Shown here: piece by piece, positions 50,701 through 60,281 of the stretch
Position numbering within the stretch: the first letter of the stretch is position 1
Layout: every line of letters starts with the position of its first letter
DNA from: an uncultured Lachnospiraceae bacterium
GTDB lineage: Bacteria; Bacillota; Clostridia; Lachnospirales; Lachnospiraceae
NCBI GenBank assembly: GCA_910586705.1
Contig: CAJUJK010000018.1
Span: 1-64,000, forward strand
Direction of reading: 5' to 3'
DNA: 64,000 nt
Notes under the pieces: model-generated
The model's database searches: none
What the model saw: the letters and a program-made list of their open reading frames with translations, nothing else
Told to the model about the DNA's origin: nothing
Program-made: the position numbers and the translations under genes

Positions 50701-52009
50701 GTCTGTCTCCTTCGTCCCGTCTGATAATATAAAGCCCTTCTATAATAAAGAACATGACCAATGTAGTCAATACCGAACTGCCCCCGTAACTGATAAAGGG
50801 CAGTGTCACACCCGTCATGGGAATAAACTTGGTTCCCCCGCCAATGGTCAGGAACACCTGAAAAATATAGGTGACGCCCAGCCCGAAGGCGATCAGTCTG
50901 TAAAACCTGTCCTGAAGCTTCAAGGCAATGTTCATGCACATGATAAAACTGCTGATGCAGATCAGTATCAGACACATGGAAAAGAGAATGCCCAGCTCTT
51001 CCGCCACCGCCGAGAATACAAAGTCCGCCTCCACCAGCGGAATCGACGTGGGATTTCCCCGAAACAGCCCCAGACCGAACCACCCGCCGCTGCTGATGCC
51101 AAACAGGGACTGGGTAATCTGGAACCCCGCGTCGTCGATGCAGCTGAACGGATCCCGCCACGCTTGTACGCGCACCTGCACATGGGAGAACATCTGAAAG
51201 GCGACAACCGCCGCCCCCGCGCCGCCTGCCACCCCCAGAAACAGGTAAACCCATCTGCCTGTGGCGATAAACACCATAAGTACATACACCACAAAGAAGA
51301 TCAGCGCGCTCCCCAGATCCTTAGACGCCACCAGTATCAGCACATGGGCGCCCGCCAGCACCGCCGTCACCGCGACCCGCAGGAAATCCCACGTCTCGCC
51401 AAACGCGCTGGCAACGAAAAAGACGAATACAATCTTCACAAACTCCGAGGGCTGGAAGGTCACTCCCGCCACCGAGTAGGATATCTTCGACCCGTAAGTG
51501 ACTGACCCGAGAATCAGCACTACCCCCAGAGCCGCAATGCCGATTCCCGCGTACACCCACGTCAGGCTCTTTAGAAATTTCAGATTCCGTATAAAGAAGG
51601 GAACCGCCATACCGATGATGATGGACGCCGTCACAATAAAAAACTGCTTGATCGCCCGCTCATAGGACAGCCTTGTGAGAATCACGAAACCGATACTGAG
51701 GAGCATACACATATTATTGATAATCAGAAGATTTCCCTTCGGATAGATCATACGGAACAGCATGACCGTGGAAAAAAGCAAGATCTGCTGCAGCACATAA
51801 AAGAGCAGATACTCAATCTTTCCCGTCTCAAAGCAGATCACGAGAAAGCACGAAAAATGCACCAGAAACATCCAGATGTTCTGGCGGAAATACCCGGCTT
51901 TACGCCGCTCCTCCTCCTGAAACCGAAACACCAGAAAGCACTCCAGCGTATAGCAGGCGATAAACAGCGTAATAAAATATTTAGAAAGCTCTGTGATATA
52001 CAACTCCAT
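50609..52009 (-). CDS. FtsW/SpoVE-like SEDS glycosyltransferase
   Basis: A 466-residue SEDS protein with about twelve hydrophobic segments; TFQPSEFVKIVFVFFV, ASKDLGSALIFFVVYV, EADFVFSAVAEELG and GVTLPFISYGGSSV are diagnostic. The C-terminal 40 residues are a charged Arg/Lys then Asp/Glu tail, whose codons are shared with the start of the next gene. Together with that PBP it forms a second synthase pair besides RodA-PBP2, for septal or secondary wall synthesis. Confidence 0.9.
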   Translation of the reverse strand: MELYITELSKYFITLFIACYTLECFLVFRFQEEERRKAGYFRQNIWMFLVHFSCFLVICFETGKIEYLLFYVLQQILLFSTVMLFRMIYPKGNLLIINNMCMLLSIGFVILTRLSYERAIKQFFIVTASIIIGMAVPFFIRNLKFLKSLTWVYAGIGIAALGVVLILGSVTYGSKISYSVAGVTFQPSEFVKIVFVFFVASAFGETWDFLRVAVTAVLAGAHVLILVASKDLGSALIFFVVYVLMVFIATGRWVYLFLGVAGGAGAAVVAFQMFSHVQVRVQAWRDPFSCIDDAGFQITQSLFGISSGGWFGLGLFRGNPTSIPLVEADFVFSAVAEELGILFSMCLILICISSFIMCMNIALKLQDRFYRLIAFGLGVTYIFQVFLTIGGGTKFIPMTGVTLPFISYGGSSVLTTLVMFFIIEGLYIIRRDEGDRRAKNRKRKNRKKRARRAGDEPQDWEDEEEA

Positions 52010-52011
52010 AA

Positions 52012-54423
52012 TTATTGAATGCCTCTTTTACAATGTCCTGTGGTATAGTCTTTCCAAGGAAATTCCCCCGTCAAAACTTTCGTGCACTGTGCCCCATCCT
52101 CCGTCGTAAAATCGTAGCGCAGCGCGTCCGCAGAGACTCTCTCCCGCTCCTTCTTTGCGCTGTGCAGGGAGTAAGGGACGCAGTTATATATGACATTATA
52201 ACAGTGTTCGCAGTTTATCTCCACAGGAAATGTATTGCCCCGACGGTCTTTCAGCGCAGACTGCCGTTTTTTCCCCTCTTCCGCGCCGCAAATCCCCGCC
52301 GTCTTATGCAGACAGTTTGCCGTGATCATCATGGGAATGCGGCTGTAGACAGGCAGCGTGGCACACATGCCCCGCTCCTTTGCCGCCCGGACAAGATGCC
52401 CTGCCTCCCCCGCGTTCAGCTCATAGGGGAGCGTGATCTGTGTCGTAAAATCCCGGAAAAACCGCAGCGCATCCGCATTGAAGCAGTAAAGCCCCGCGTC
52501 CGGCACGATTTCATAAACCGCGCCGCCGCGATTTTTCTTTCGGAACGCCTCCCGCTCCCGGCAGATTCTCTGCGCCCACGCAAGCCCTTCCAGACTGCGG
52601 ACAAGAAAGCCGCACACAAAATCCCCTGTCTGTTCTGACAGCTCTGCCAACCGCCGCAGATAAGCCGCGTCCCGCTCCCGCAGAATATAGGGAAGCGCCA
52701 GATAAAAGGCAGGCGTTGCCCCGGCAGTCTGCGCCCTTACCGCCCCTGCCATCTCCATGATTTTCGCATGGGACTCCAAAAAAAGATCGCTGTCTATATA
52801 AATCCGCCTGCAGCCGCCCCACGAAAGCACCGCCTGCAGCTGTCCGAGGGTGCATACCGTCGTATCGACCGCCGGTTTTCCCCTCATGTGCTTTTCCACC
52901 GCGGGATTTGTTTGTCCGAAACCTTCTGCAACATTCGCCATGGCGGATTTTTCCACGGCAGATTTTTCGTATGCGGCATTTATACTTGACTGACTTGGTC
53001 GGTCTAATTCTCTCCTGATATCATACGCATTCTTAGGGAGCGAAACTGCCCACTGCCGCCCGGATCGCCCCCGGCTTTCAGCCACCGCCGCCTCAAACTT
53101 CTCCACCGCCGCCCGCCGCAGTTCCTTCAGGGCACGAACGGGTACAAAACACGCGCCCTCCATGGAAACTTCGCAGGCTGTCACCGTCAGAAGGCTGTCC
53201 CCGGTCTGGCAGAGCCGGTTTTTCACCTCCTCCTCAGACAAAGGCGCATTTTTTGCGGTCTGGACCACGTCACCCACAACCGCAGCCGTAAGACGTGCCG
53301 AGCCCGTTCTCTCTTCTTCCGCCGCATCATGCCCGCTCTTTCCCGCCATCAGCCCCGCATCCGCAATGCACATCTGCAGAGGTTCCCCAACCTTCACCAC
53401 CGCCTGCAGCCGCACCGGCATTTTCTCCGGCTCCCCGATATACTGCTCCCGCAGTCGCGCAACCAGCGTTTCATCACACTTCTCGTAGCCGGGCTTTTCC
53501 AGTGTAATCATCTCTCGCCCGTTGTGACGCTCGTAGTAGCCCGTCTGTATCTCGCTGCGGATGTAGAGTCTGCGGAGCCTGTCCATGTCCTCCGGCTCCA
53601 CCCGGTAACCGTCCGCCCCTTCCCGGTAATAGAGATCGATATACTTGCGGTACACCGCCGTGACGCCCGCCGCGTACTCCGGGCGCTTCATCCGCCCCTC
53701 AATCTTAAACGAGTCGATTCCCGCCCCCAGAAGCGATGGCAGATATTCCAGTGTGCACATATCTTTCAGGCTCAGCGGATAACCGCTCCCCGAAAGCCGC
53801 TTATTTCCACTGTAAATCTCATAGGGCAGTCTGCACGGCTGGGCGCACCGCCCCCGGTTTCCACTCCTGCCGCCCAGAATACTGCTGAACAGGCACTGGC
53901 CCGAATAACAGTAGCACATGGCGCCGTGGATGAAACACTCCACCTCCACGCCCGCCTCCTGCCGAATTTTTTTCACTTCCTCTAACGAAAGCTCTCTCGC
54001 CGGCACGATGCGGACCGCTCCCTGCTCTTTTAAAAGCGACGCCCCGCGCACCCCTGTCACCGTCATCTGGGTGCTCACATGCAGGGGCAGACCCGGAAAC
54101 TGCTCCCTGATATAACAGAAAACACCGAAGTCCTGCACGATCACGCCGTCAAGTCCCGCCTCGTAAAAGGGCGCCAGATACTCGTATAGAGACGCCAGCT
54201 CCCGCTCCTTTAAGAGCGTATTTACCGTCAGATAAATCTTTTTTCCATAAAAATGGGCAGACCGAAGCGCGCGGATCATCTCCTCTGTCGTGAAATTATC
54301 CGCGTATGCGCGGGCGCCAAACTGCTGTCCGCCCAGATATACCGCATCCGCCCCGGCGTTTACCGCCCCCAGAAAGGCTTCATAGCTCCCTGCAGGAGCA
54401 AGCAGCTCCACACGTTCTCCCAT
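52012..54423 (-). CDS. U32 peptidase-family protein (TrhP/RlhA-like)
   Basis: An 803-residue protein with the U32 domain (LLAPAGSYEAFLGAVNAGAD at the start) and conserved cysteines in FIHGAMCYCYSGQCLFSS and GRCAQPC. A DUF3656-type middle and a C-terminal extension follow. U32 members of this kind hydroxylate RNA (tRNA uridine 34 or 23S C2501) rather than degrade collagen, and probably hold an iron-sulfur cluster. Which RNA is unknown. It precedes the FtsW-like gene by two bases. Confidence 0.88.
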   Translation of the reverse strand: MGERVELLAPAGSYEAFLGAVNAGADAVYLGGQQFGARAYADNFTTEEMIRALRSAHFYGKKIYLTVNTLLKERELASLYEYLAPFYEAGLDGVIVQDFGVFCYIREQFPGLPLHVSTQMTVTGVRGASLLKEQGAVRIVPARELSLEEVKKIRQEAGVEVECFIHGAMCYCYSGQCLFSSILGGRSGNRGRCAQPCRLPYEIYSGNKRLSGSGYPLSLKDMCTLEYLPSLLGAGIDSFKIEGRMKRPEYAAGVTAVYRKYIDLYYREGADGYRVEPEDMDRLRRLYIRSEIQTGYYERHNGREMITLEKPGYEKCDETLVARLREQYIGEPEKMPVRLQAVVKVGEPLQMCIADAGLMAGKSGHDAAEEERTGSARLTAAVVGDVVQTAKNAPLSEEEVKNRLCQTGDSLLTVTACEVSMEGACFVPVRALKELRRAAVEKFEAAVAESRGRSGRQWAVSLPKNAYDIRRELDRPSQSSINAAYEKSAVEKSAMANVAEGFGQTNPAVEKHMRGKPAVDTTVCTLGQLQAVLSWGGCRRIYIDSDLFLESHAKIMEMAGAVRAQTAGATPAFYLALPYILRERDAAYLRRLAELSEQTGDFVCGFLVRSLEGLAWAQRICREREAFRKKNRGGAVYEIVPDAGLYCFNADALRFFRDFTTQITLPYELNAGEAGHLVRAAKERGMCATLPVYSRIPMMITANCLHKTAGICGAEEGKKRQSALKDRRGNTFPVEINCEHCYNVIYNCVPYSLHSAKKERERVSADALRYDFTTEDGAQCTKVLTGEFPWKDYTTGHCKRGIQ

Positions 54424-54443
54424 ATCCCGACTCCATTTCTTAT

Positions 54444-54470
54444 AAAAAGAGCAGACCCGGGGATCTGCTC
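54444..54470 (-). terminator. zapA terminator
   Basis: On the minus strand GAGCAGA-TCCCCGGG-TCTGCTC is followed by TTTTT. It lies between zapA and the U32 gene, so expression of the latter depends on readthrough or a local promoter. Confidence 0.8.
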
Positions 54471-54488
54471 CATACTTTTCCTGTTCTG

Positions 54489-54899
54489 TTATTTCCCTTT
54501 GCGCTCCTTCAGTTCCGTCTCCATGCGCACGATCTGCTTCGCATTTTCGTTCGCTTCCTGCTGGAGAGTCTTAACGTTTTTCTCGGTACTTTCCAACTTC
54601 ATCTGCGCTGCGATCAGATCATGCTTCAACGCGTACACTTCGTCGTTCTTGCTCTTTAAATCCTCTTCCAAAATACTGATCTGCTTCTTTGCCTTAAAAT
54701 AGTCGTCCGCGATATTGAGCTGCAAAAGCACGTTCTGCGTATCCATCGGCTGCCGTCTGAAACTGTCAATCTTATTGTACTCGGCTATTTTATTATTTAT
54801 GTAGGACGCCACCTTCTGCAGGTACTCCTCACTCTCATCACCGCTCAGCGTAAAAACCTTGCCGGCGATAATTACTTCTGTATCTGTTTTTATTGACAT
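54489..54899 (-). CDS. zapA: Cell division protein ZapA
   Basis: A 136-residue FtsZ-bundling protein. The globular N-terminal domain (TEVIIAGKVFTLSGDESEEY, VASYINNKIAEY) is followed by a long C-terminal coiled coil (about 70-136), as in Bacillota ZapA. A consensus promoter and a terminator make it a single-gene unit. Confidence 0.92.
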   Translation of the reverse strand: MSIKTDTEVIIAGKVFTLSGDESEEYLQKVASYINNKIAEYNKIDSFRRQPMDTQNVLLQLNIADDYFKAKKQISILEEDLKSKNDEVYALKHDLIAAQMKLESTEKNVKTLQQEANENAKQIVRMETELKERKGK

Positions 54900-54939
54900 A
54901 GGAGCGCCCCTCCATCGCTGAACCTACACTATCATTCCC

Positions 54940-54968
54940 ATTATAGCTGTCTTAATGCGGAATTTCAA
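54940..54968 (-). promoter_or_regulatory. zapA promoter
   Basis: On the minus strand: TTGAAA (54968-54963), a 17-base spacer, TATAAT (54945-54940), about 40 bases before the ATG. Confidence 0.8.
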
Positions 54969-55033
54969 GTCCCACTTTCACAGATATGTAATATTTCCGT
55001 AACATTTATACCATATGTCACACAAAGGGAAGG

Positions 55034-57340
55034 TTACTGTGCTCCCGTGAACAGCATATAAGGGCTGCACGCTGCGTCCCTGTCATAGGCAAGCGCAAGG
55101 GCAAACGGATTGTGAAGCTGAGGAAATTCCCAGTTTTCCCTGCCGTAAAAAGTTTCCGGGTCATACTGCGCCTCCTCAATTTTCGCATTCGTGTCCGCGA
55201 CCGCCGCCAGATAAGGTACCCGGTTCATCACCTCACGATTGCTCAAATCATCCACCGAACTGCCAGCATATACACGCAGAGGTTCCACGCCGATAAATTC
55301 TACCAGCATATTGTCACAGAGCCGGTAAGCCACGGAGCACAACAGCCTCTCCCTCTGCTTATAAAGCAAAAAGGAATAACAGTAAAGGTTCTCCCCGTTA
55401 TCCATATCATAACGTTTAAACGCAAAGCAATGTGCGGCTTCTCCACAGTAAAGTGCCGCGCTTTTTTCGATGCTAGCCCTTGCCTCCTCCCATTTACCGT
55501 CAAAAAAGTCTCCCTCCGGGTTGGCATCCACACGGCAAAAGACGTGAATCTTGTCCGCCTGAAAGGCAAACTGTCCCAAATCTTTATGGGTTTTTGGCCA
55601 CATCACGTCTAACCCGGCACAGGCGTCAAACTGCATACTGCCGTAATACCAGTCGATGGGCTTGGCGGTCACAAACCGGGTGGGACATGGTTCCCCGGAA
55701 GGCAGCCTGCAATAGGAAAGCCCAAATCCCTCCTCATCCCGGCGGCGGTAAACGCTATAGTCCTTATGGGGAATGATAATTTCTTCTCCCGGCAGCAGCA
55801 CGTTTTCCTGTAGTTTGGGATTTCCCTCTATCAGATGAGAGTAGCGACCGCCGTCCCCGTAAAATTTTTTCGCGATGCGCCAGAGACTGTCTCCCGGTTC
55901 CACGACGTAGGTCACGTCCTCCTTCGGACCAAATCCAAGATGGATCACATCGTCCGTCTCCTCCTCTATGTAGGCTTGCGCAAAACAGACGCCATCCCTG
56001 TCCTCCCTCTTCTTCTGACCGGAAAGGTACGACGGAAACTCTGCCGCATCCTTGATGGAAAGTTTATTCACACCGCTCTGTCTGTAGTCCTGAGACACGT
56101 TTTCTTTCACATAATAGCTGTTTTCAATCGTACCTTTTCCCGGATTTACGGTATTGCAGGCAACGCCGTAAACAGGCGCACAAAAGGACAGATATTTCTG
56201 ATTGACGGTAACGCTCCCGGTATTGATACATGTGTCCACCTTTCCGCCATTGGAGGCGCAGACGCCCGCACTGACCAGCGTTTCCGCATAATCCCGTTCT
56301 GCCTGTTCTATGTGAACCGTTCCGTTGTTCTGGCATTGGTAAATCCTGCCCTGACTTGCCCCCGCGATGCCGCCCGCAAGCTGGGCGCCGGTCACAGCTC
56401 CCCTGTTTTCGCATCCTTCTATGCTTCCGCCCTCCGCGTTCTGCCCGGAAATGCCTCCCACGGCAAAATCATGCACATAAAAGGAATCGGAGATGACGCC
56501 AAGTGACACCGCGCCCTCGTTGACGCAGTTCTGGACGCGCCCCTGATTGGAACGACAGATGCCGCCCGCAAACATAGAGTGCTTTGTATAGGTATATTCG
56601 GGCGGCTCCGTGCTCTGGTCTGTTCCCGCCTCCACGGTTCCCGTAAATCTGCAGTCAGTCATCTGCCCGTAGTTGATTCCGACGATACCGCCCGCGTCCC
56701 ACGCGCCGATTACTTTTGCCTGTACCTCGCAGTTCTCAATCTCGCCGCAGTTGGCAAAACAGAGCGCGGATGAGGTGACCACATCCGTATGACCGTCTTC
56801 ATTCTCGTATGCGCAGTCCTCATAGGTGGTGAGAAACAGGCTGTTGCGGATGGTGAGATCCGTAACTTTTGCGCCCTCCTCCAATGTCATAAAGACAGCG
56901 CTCCGCCAGTTTCCATACGCCATATAATACCCTACCAGCGCATAGCCGTTCCCGTCAAAATGCCCGTAATAACTCGGAATAGACCCGTACACATTTTCGG
57001 GCGGCGTATCCGCCCAGTTTTCCCATCCCTCCGTATCGTTTAAAATCAGATCGTTCACAAGGCGGACATTGGTATGCGGATCCCTGTCTCTGGATATAAA
57101 CCACATGAAATGCTCTTTCGTGGACAGCAGATAATATCCGTCGGCATCCTGCGGCGGCGTATGCCCTATCTTCTTTTTCACACCCACGGTATCGGAGGAA
57201 ACCCCTGCCGTCTCCCGCATCGCCGCCGGCGAATGGTCACGCTGCATCCGATATCCGTATCCGGCAAACAGCAGAACACAGAGACACCCCAGAACAACAG
57301 CCGTCTGCGCCAGCCGTTTCCACAGGAATTTCTTTTTCAT
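55034..57340 (-). CDS. Membrane-anchored GLUG-repeat and LysM surface protein
   Basis: A 768-residue outside protein. A basic N-terminus and hydrophobic helix (about 11-30) anchor or export it. Residues 100-420 contain GLUG-like beta-solenoid repeats: GHFDGNGYALVGY, then AGGIVGINYGQMTDC, AVGGISGQNAEGGSIEGC and LAGGIAGASQGRIYQC. A LysM domain (477-525, EPGDSLWRIAKKFYGDGG) follows, then an unassigned 240-residue C-terminal domain. LysM implies peptidoglycan binding. It overlaps ruvB by 4 bases. Adhesion or wall maintenance is inferred only from domains. Confidence 0.8.
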   Translation of the reverse strand: MKKKFLWKRLAQTAVVLGCLCVLLFAGYGYRMQRDHSPAAMRETAGVSSDTVGVKKKIGHTPPQDADGYYLLSTKEHFMWFISRDRDPHTNVRLVNDLILNDTEGWENWADTPPENVYGSIPSYYGHFDGNGYALVGYYMAYGNWRSAVFMTLEEGAKVTDLTIRNSLFLTTYEDCAYENEDGHTDVVTSSALCFANCGEIENCEVQAKVIGAWDAGGIVGINYGQMTDCRFTGTVEAGTDQSTEPPEYTYTKHSMFAGGICRSNQGRVQNCVNEGAVSLGVISDSFYVHDFAVGGISGQNAEGGSIEGCENRGAVTGAQLAGGIAGASQGRIYQCQNNGTVHIEQAERDYAETLVSAGVCASNGGKVDTCINTGSVTVNQKYLSFCAPVYGVACNTVNPGKGTIENSYYVKENVSQDYRQSGVNKLSIKDAAEFPSYLSGQKKREDRDGVCFAQAYIEEETDDVIHLGFGPKEDVTYVVEPGDSLWRIAKKFYGDGGRYSHLIEGNPKLQENVLLPGEEIIIPHKDYSVYRRRDEEGFGLSYCRLPSGEPCPTRFVTAKPIDWYYGSMQFDACAGLDVMWPKTHKDLGQFAFQADKIHVFCRVDANPEGDFFDGKWEEARASIEKSAALYCGEAAHCFAFKRYDMDNGENLYCYSFLLYKQRERLLCSVAYRLCDNMLVEFIGVEPLRVYAGSSVDDLSNREVMNRVPYLAAVADTNAKIEEAQYDPETFYGRENWEFPQLHNPFALALAYDRDAACSPYMLFTGAQ

Positions 57341-58335
57341 GTCGGAATCTCCAGTCCAAAATGCCGATATGCCAGATCCGTGACCATCCTTCCCCGCGGC
57401 GTGCGGTTCAGGAACCCGTTCTGGATCAGATAAGGCTCGTACACATCCTCTATCGTCCCGGCGTCCTCGCCGATCGCCGCCGCCAGCGTATCAAGCCCCA
57501 CGGGACCCCCTTTAAATTTCTCCATCATGGTGATCAGAATATTCCTGTCCACATGATCCAGTCCCATCTTATCCACATCCATCAGGTCGAGCGCCACCTT
57601 CGCCACTTCCTCCGTGATGGCGCCGTCATACTTTACCTGCGCGAAATCCCGCACCCGTTTCAGAATGCGGTTTGCCAGACGCGGCGTCCCCCGGCTCCTT
57701 CTGGCTAACTCCACAGCGCCCTTCTCGTCGATCTCCACGCCAAGCTTCTTCGCCGACTGTCTGATGATAACCGTAAGCTCCTTCACCGTGTAAAACTCCA
57801 GCCTGTGAATCATGCCGAAACGGTCTCTGAGCGGCGCGGTCAGAAGCCCCGCTCTGGTCGTCGCCCCCACCAGCGTAAAATGGGGCAGATCCAGACGAAT
57901 GGAACGCGCCGTGGGACCTTTGCCGATCATAATGTCAATGGCGTAATCCTCCATGGCGGGATACAAAACCTCCTCCACCTGCCGGTTCAGTCTGTGGATC
58001 TCGTCCACAAAGAGCAGATCGCCCTCCTGCAGATTGTTGAGGATCGCCGCCATCTCACCCGGTTTCTCAATCGCCGGACCGCTGGTGACTTTCATATGTA
58101 CGCCCATCTCGTTGGCGATAATGCCCGCGAGTGTCGTCTTGCCCAGTCCGGGCGGCCCGTAAAACAGCACATGATCCAGCGCGTCCCCCCTCTGCTTCGC
58201 CGCCTCAATGTAAACTTTGAGATTGTTTTTCACCTTTTCTTGACCAATATAGTCAACAAGATTCTGCGGACGCAGGGATCCCTCTATTTTGATATCTTCC
58301 TCTATCAGATTTGTCTCTATCATTCTTCCCGGCAT
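57337..58335 (-). CDS. ruvB: Holliday junction branch migration helicase RuvB
   Basis: A 332-residue AAA+ motor. Walker A is GPPGLGKT (60-67), Walker B DEIH (111-114), sensor 1 VGATTRAG, and the C-terminal winged helix ends with RGRMVTDLAYRHFGLEIP. ATG 58335 has a perfect GGAGG; an in-frame ATG at 58455 would add 40 atypical residues. ruvA, its usual partner, is not adjacent. Confidence 0.97.
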   Translation of the reverse strand: MPGRMIETNLIEEDIKIEGSLRPQNLVDYIGQEKVKNNLKVYIEAAKQRGDALDHVLFYGPPGLGKTTLAGIIANEMGVHMKVTSGPAIEKPGEMAAILNNLQEGDLLFVDEIHRLNRQVEEVLYPAMEDYAIDIMIGKGPTARSIRLDLPHFTLVGATTRAGLLTAPLRDRFGMIHRLEFYTVKELTVIIRQSAKKLGVEIDEKGAVELARRSRGTPRLANRILKRVRDFAQVKYDGAITEEVAKVALDLMDVDKMGLDHVDRNILITMMEKFKGGPVGLDTLAAAIGEDAGTIEDVYEPYLIQNGFLNRTPRGRMVTDLAYRHFGLEIPT

Positions 58336-58451
58336 AGTTTCCTCCGTATAACCATACAAATATGGACTGTTTTTCCGCCTTTTATCCGATTCTCCCTGTC
58401 CCCAATCATAGCATTTTCCCAGCAGCTTCGCAAGCCGCATGTCCGTCGCAT
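58320..58451 (-). CDS. Possible leader ORF overlapping the ruvB start
   Basis: A 43-codon frame starting ATG 58451, four bases after AAAAGGAGG, the best ribosome binding site in this leader. Its stop lies 13 bases inside ruvB in another frame. The product is basic with four cysteines (MRRTCGLRSC at the start) and has no known family. It may couple translation of ruvB; it could also be fortuitous. Confidence 0.3.
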   Translation of the reverse strand: MRRTCGLRSCWENAMIGDRENRIKGGKTVHICMVIRRKLCREE

Positions 58452-58655
58452 CCATCCTCCTTTTCGTATCTGTCTGCTATTTTTATGACAGTTCACACAC
58501 ACGTCGGATTTCGCGTTCCTTTTTGGTTATTTCATGTGATTTGCGGCAACATTTCTTCTTGCCAAGCATTTCCATTCATTATAAGATAGTGATGTGGGCG
58601 GACCATTTTACCAGACCGCCCGCCAATTTAAAAAATATTTAAATGAGGTGACGTT
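58336..58655. other. Divergent intergenic region between ruvB and the DUF1538 gene
   Basis: Apart from the possible leader ORF I see one hairpin: GGGCGG (58596-58601) and CCGCCC (58616-58621) with a 14-base loop, just before the DUF1538 start. I found no LexA box despite ruvB being an SOS gene in other Bacillota, and no convincing -35/-10 pair for either gene. Confidence 0.5.
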
Positions 58656-60215
58656 TTGCGGGCAAAAACAATTTTACGCGGAAAACTCATAGAAAAACTG
58701 CGCGAGGCGTTGGTGGCTGTGCTTCCAATCATTGTCATCGTGCTCTTTTTGTGCTTTTCCGTGGCTCCGATCTCTCCCAGCATTCTTCTCTGCTTTCTGA
58801 TCGGCGCCGTTCTTCTGATTCTGGGCATGATGTTTTTCACGCTGGGCGCGGAACTCGCCATGTCTCCCATGGGGGAAAAGGTCGGCACCTGCATGACAAA
58901 AAGTAAAAAACTCAGCGTTATCGTCTCCCTTTCTTTCCTTCTGGGCTTTATCATCACCGTGTCCGAGCCGGATCTGCAGGTGCTTGCCGGACAGGTGCCC
59001 TCCATCCCGAACGGTATCCTGATCGGCGCGGTGGCGGGCGGCGTGGCTCTCTTTCTCGTGATCGCCCTGCTTCGTATGCTGTTTCGCATCCCCCTGCCGC
59101 CCCTGCTTATCTTCTTTTATATACTGGTCTTTGTTCTGGCTCTTTTCGTGCCGGATGATTTTTTAAGCGTTGCTTTCGATTCCGGCGGTGTGACCACCGG
59201 TCCCATGACGGTACCCTTCATTATGGCGCTCGGCGTGGGCGTCGCTGCCATCCGTAACGACCGCCACGCCGCGGACGACAGTTTCGGTCTGGTGGCGCTC
59301 TGTTCCATCGGTCCCATCGTGTCCGTCCTGATCCTCGGCATGATCTATCACCCCGGCGAGAGCAGCTATGTGCCGCCGGTCATTCCCTCCGTAGAGACTT
59401 CCGTGGAGCTGTGGTCGCTGTTCCATCAGGGATTTCCTACCTACATAGCGGAGATTGCTGTCTCCCTCTTTCCTATCGTACTCTTTTTCGGACTGTTCCA
59501 GCTTGCCGTGCTGAGGCTTTCCAGACGTACCCTGTCAAAAATGCTGATCGGTCTCGCCTACACATACATTGGACTCGTTCTGTTTATGACAGGTGTAAAT
59601 GTCGGCTTTATGCCCGCCGGAAACTATCTGGGGCAGATACTCGGCTCTTCTTCCAACCCGTGGTTTTTGATCCCGATCGCCATGGTGATGGGCTTCTTTA
59701 TCGTAAAGGCAGAGCCTGCCGTCTACGTGCTGAACAAACAGGTGGAAGAAATCACCGACGGCGCCATCTCCTCAGCTTCCATGGGAACCTGTCTCTCCGT
59801 GGGCGTCGCCATTTCCCTTGGGATCGCCATGCTGCGCGTGCTGACCGGCATCTCCGTCATGTGGTTTCTGATTCCCGGATATACCTTTGCCCTCGGGATC
59901 TCTTTCTTCGTACCGAAAATCTATACCGCCATCGCTTTCGACTCCGGCGGTGTGGCATCCGGCCCCATGACCGCGGCGTTTCTGCTCCCCCTCGCGCAAG
60001 GTGCGTGCGGCGCTGTCGGCGGCAGTATCGTGACGGACGCCTTCGGCATTGTGGCGATGGTTGCCATGACGCCGCTTATCACCATCCAGCTTCTGGGACT
60101 GCTGTCACAGCGGCAGAAAGCATCCGGCAGAAAGAAACGCCGGCTCGCCGGGCAGCTTGCAGGACTGGTGCCTGCGGTTACATCCGAGACGGAAGATGTT
60201 ATTATCGAACTTTGA
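58656..60215 (+). CDS. DUF1538 membrane protein, internally duplicated
   Basis: A 519-residue protein with about twelve membrane helices in two homologous halves. FDSGGVTTGPMT (174-185) recurs as FDSGGVASGPMT (428-439). VSEPDLQVL (102-110) mirrors KAEPAVYVL (351-359), and DSFGLVAL (208-215) mirrors DAFGIVAM (461-468). This is the signature of DUF1538, whose function is not established; the repeat-plus-core-motif layout is that of a secondary transporter or channel. The start is TTG 58656 with GAGGTG five bases upstream. A tandem P-II protein follows in the operon. Confidence 0.85.
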   Translation: MRAKTILRGKLIEKLREALVAVLPIIVIVLFLCFSVAPISPSILLCFLIGAVLLILGMMFFTLGAELAMSPMGEKVGTCMTKSKKLSVIVSLSFLLGFIITVSEPDLQVLAGQVPSIPNGILIGAVAGGVALFLVIALLRMLFRIPLPPLLIFFYILVFVLALFVPDDFLSVAFDSGGVTTGPMTVPFIMALGVGVAAIRNDRHAADDSFGLVALCSIGPIVSVLILGMIYHPGESSYVPPVIPSVETSVELWSLFHQGFPTYIAEIAVSLFPIVLFFGLFQLAVLRLSRRTLSKMLIGLAYTYIGLVLFMTGVNVGFMPAGNYLGQILGSSSNPWFLIPIAMVMGFFIVKAEPAVYVLNKQVEEITDGAISSASMGTCLSVGVAISLGIAMLRVLTGISVMWFLIPGYTFALGISFFVPKIYTAIAFDSGGVASGPMTAAFLLPLAQGACGAVGGSIVTDAFGIVAMVAMTPLITIQLLGLLSQRQKASGRKKRRLAGQLAGLVPAVTSETEDVIIEL

Positions 60216-60281
60216 TCAAGTGGGCAGGAAACCTTTTGCCCGCCGCGCCGAGGTCTGCGCATATAAAAACGGAGGATATCC

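Noticed and set aside
58336..58455. N-terminal extension of RuvB from an ATG at 58455
   Set aside because: The ATG abuts the GGAGG with no spacing, the added 40 residues are unlike RuvB, and ATG 58335 has its own perfect site.
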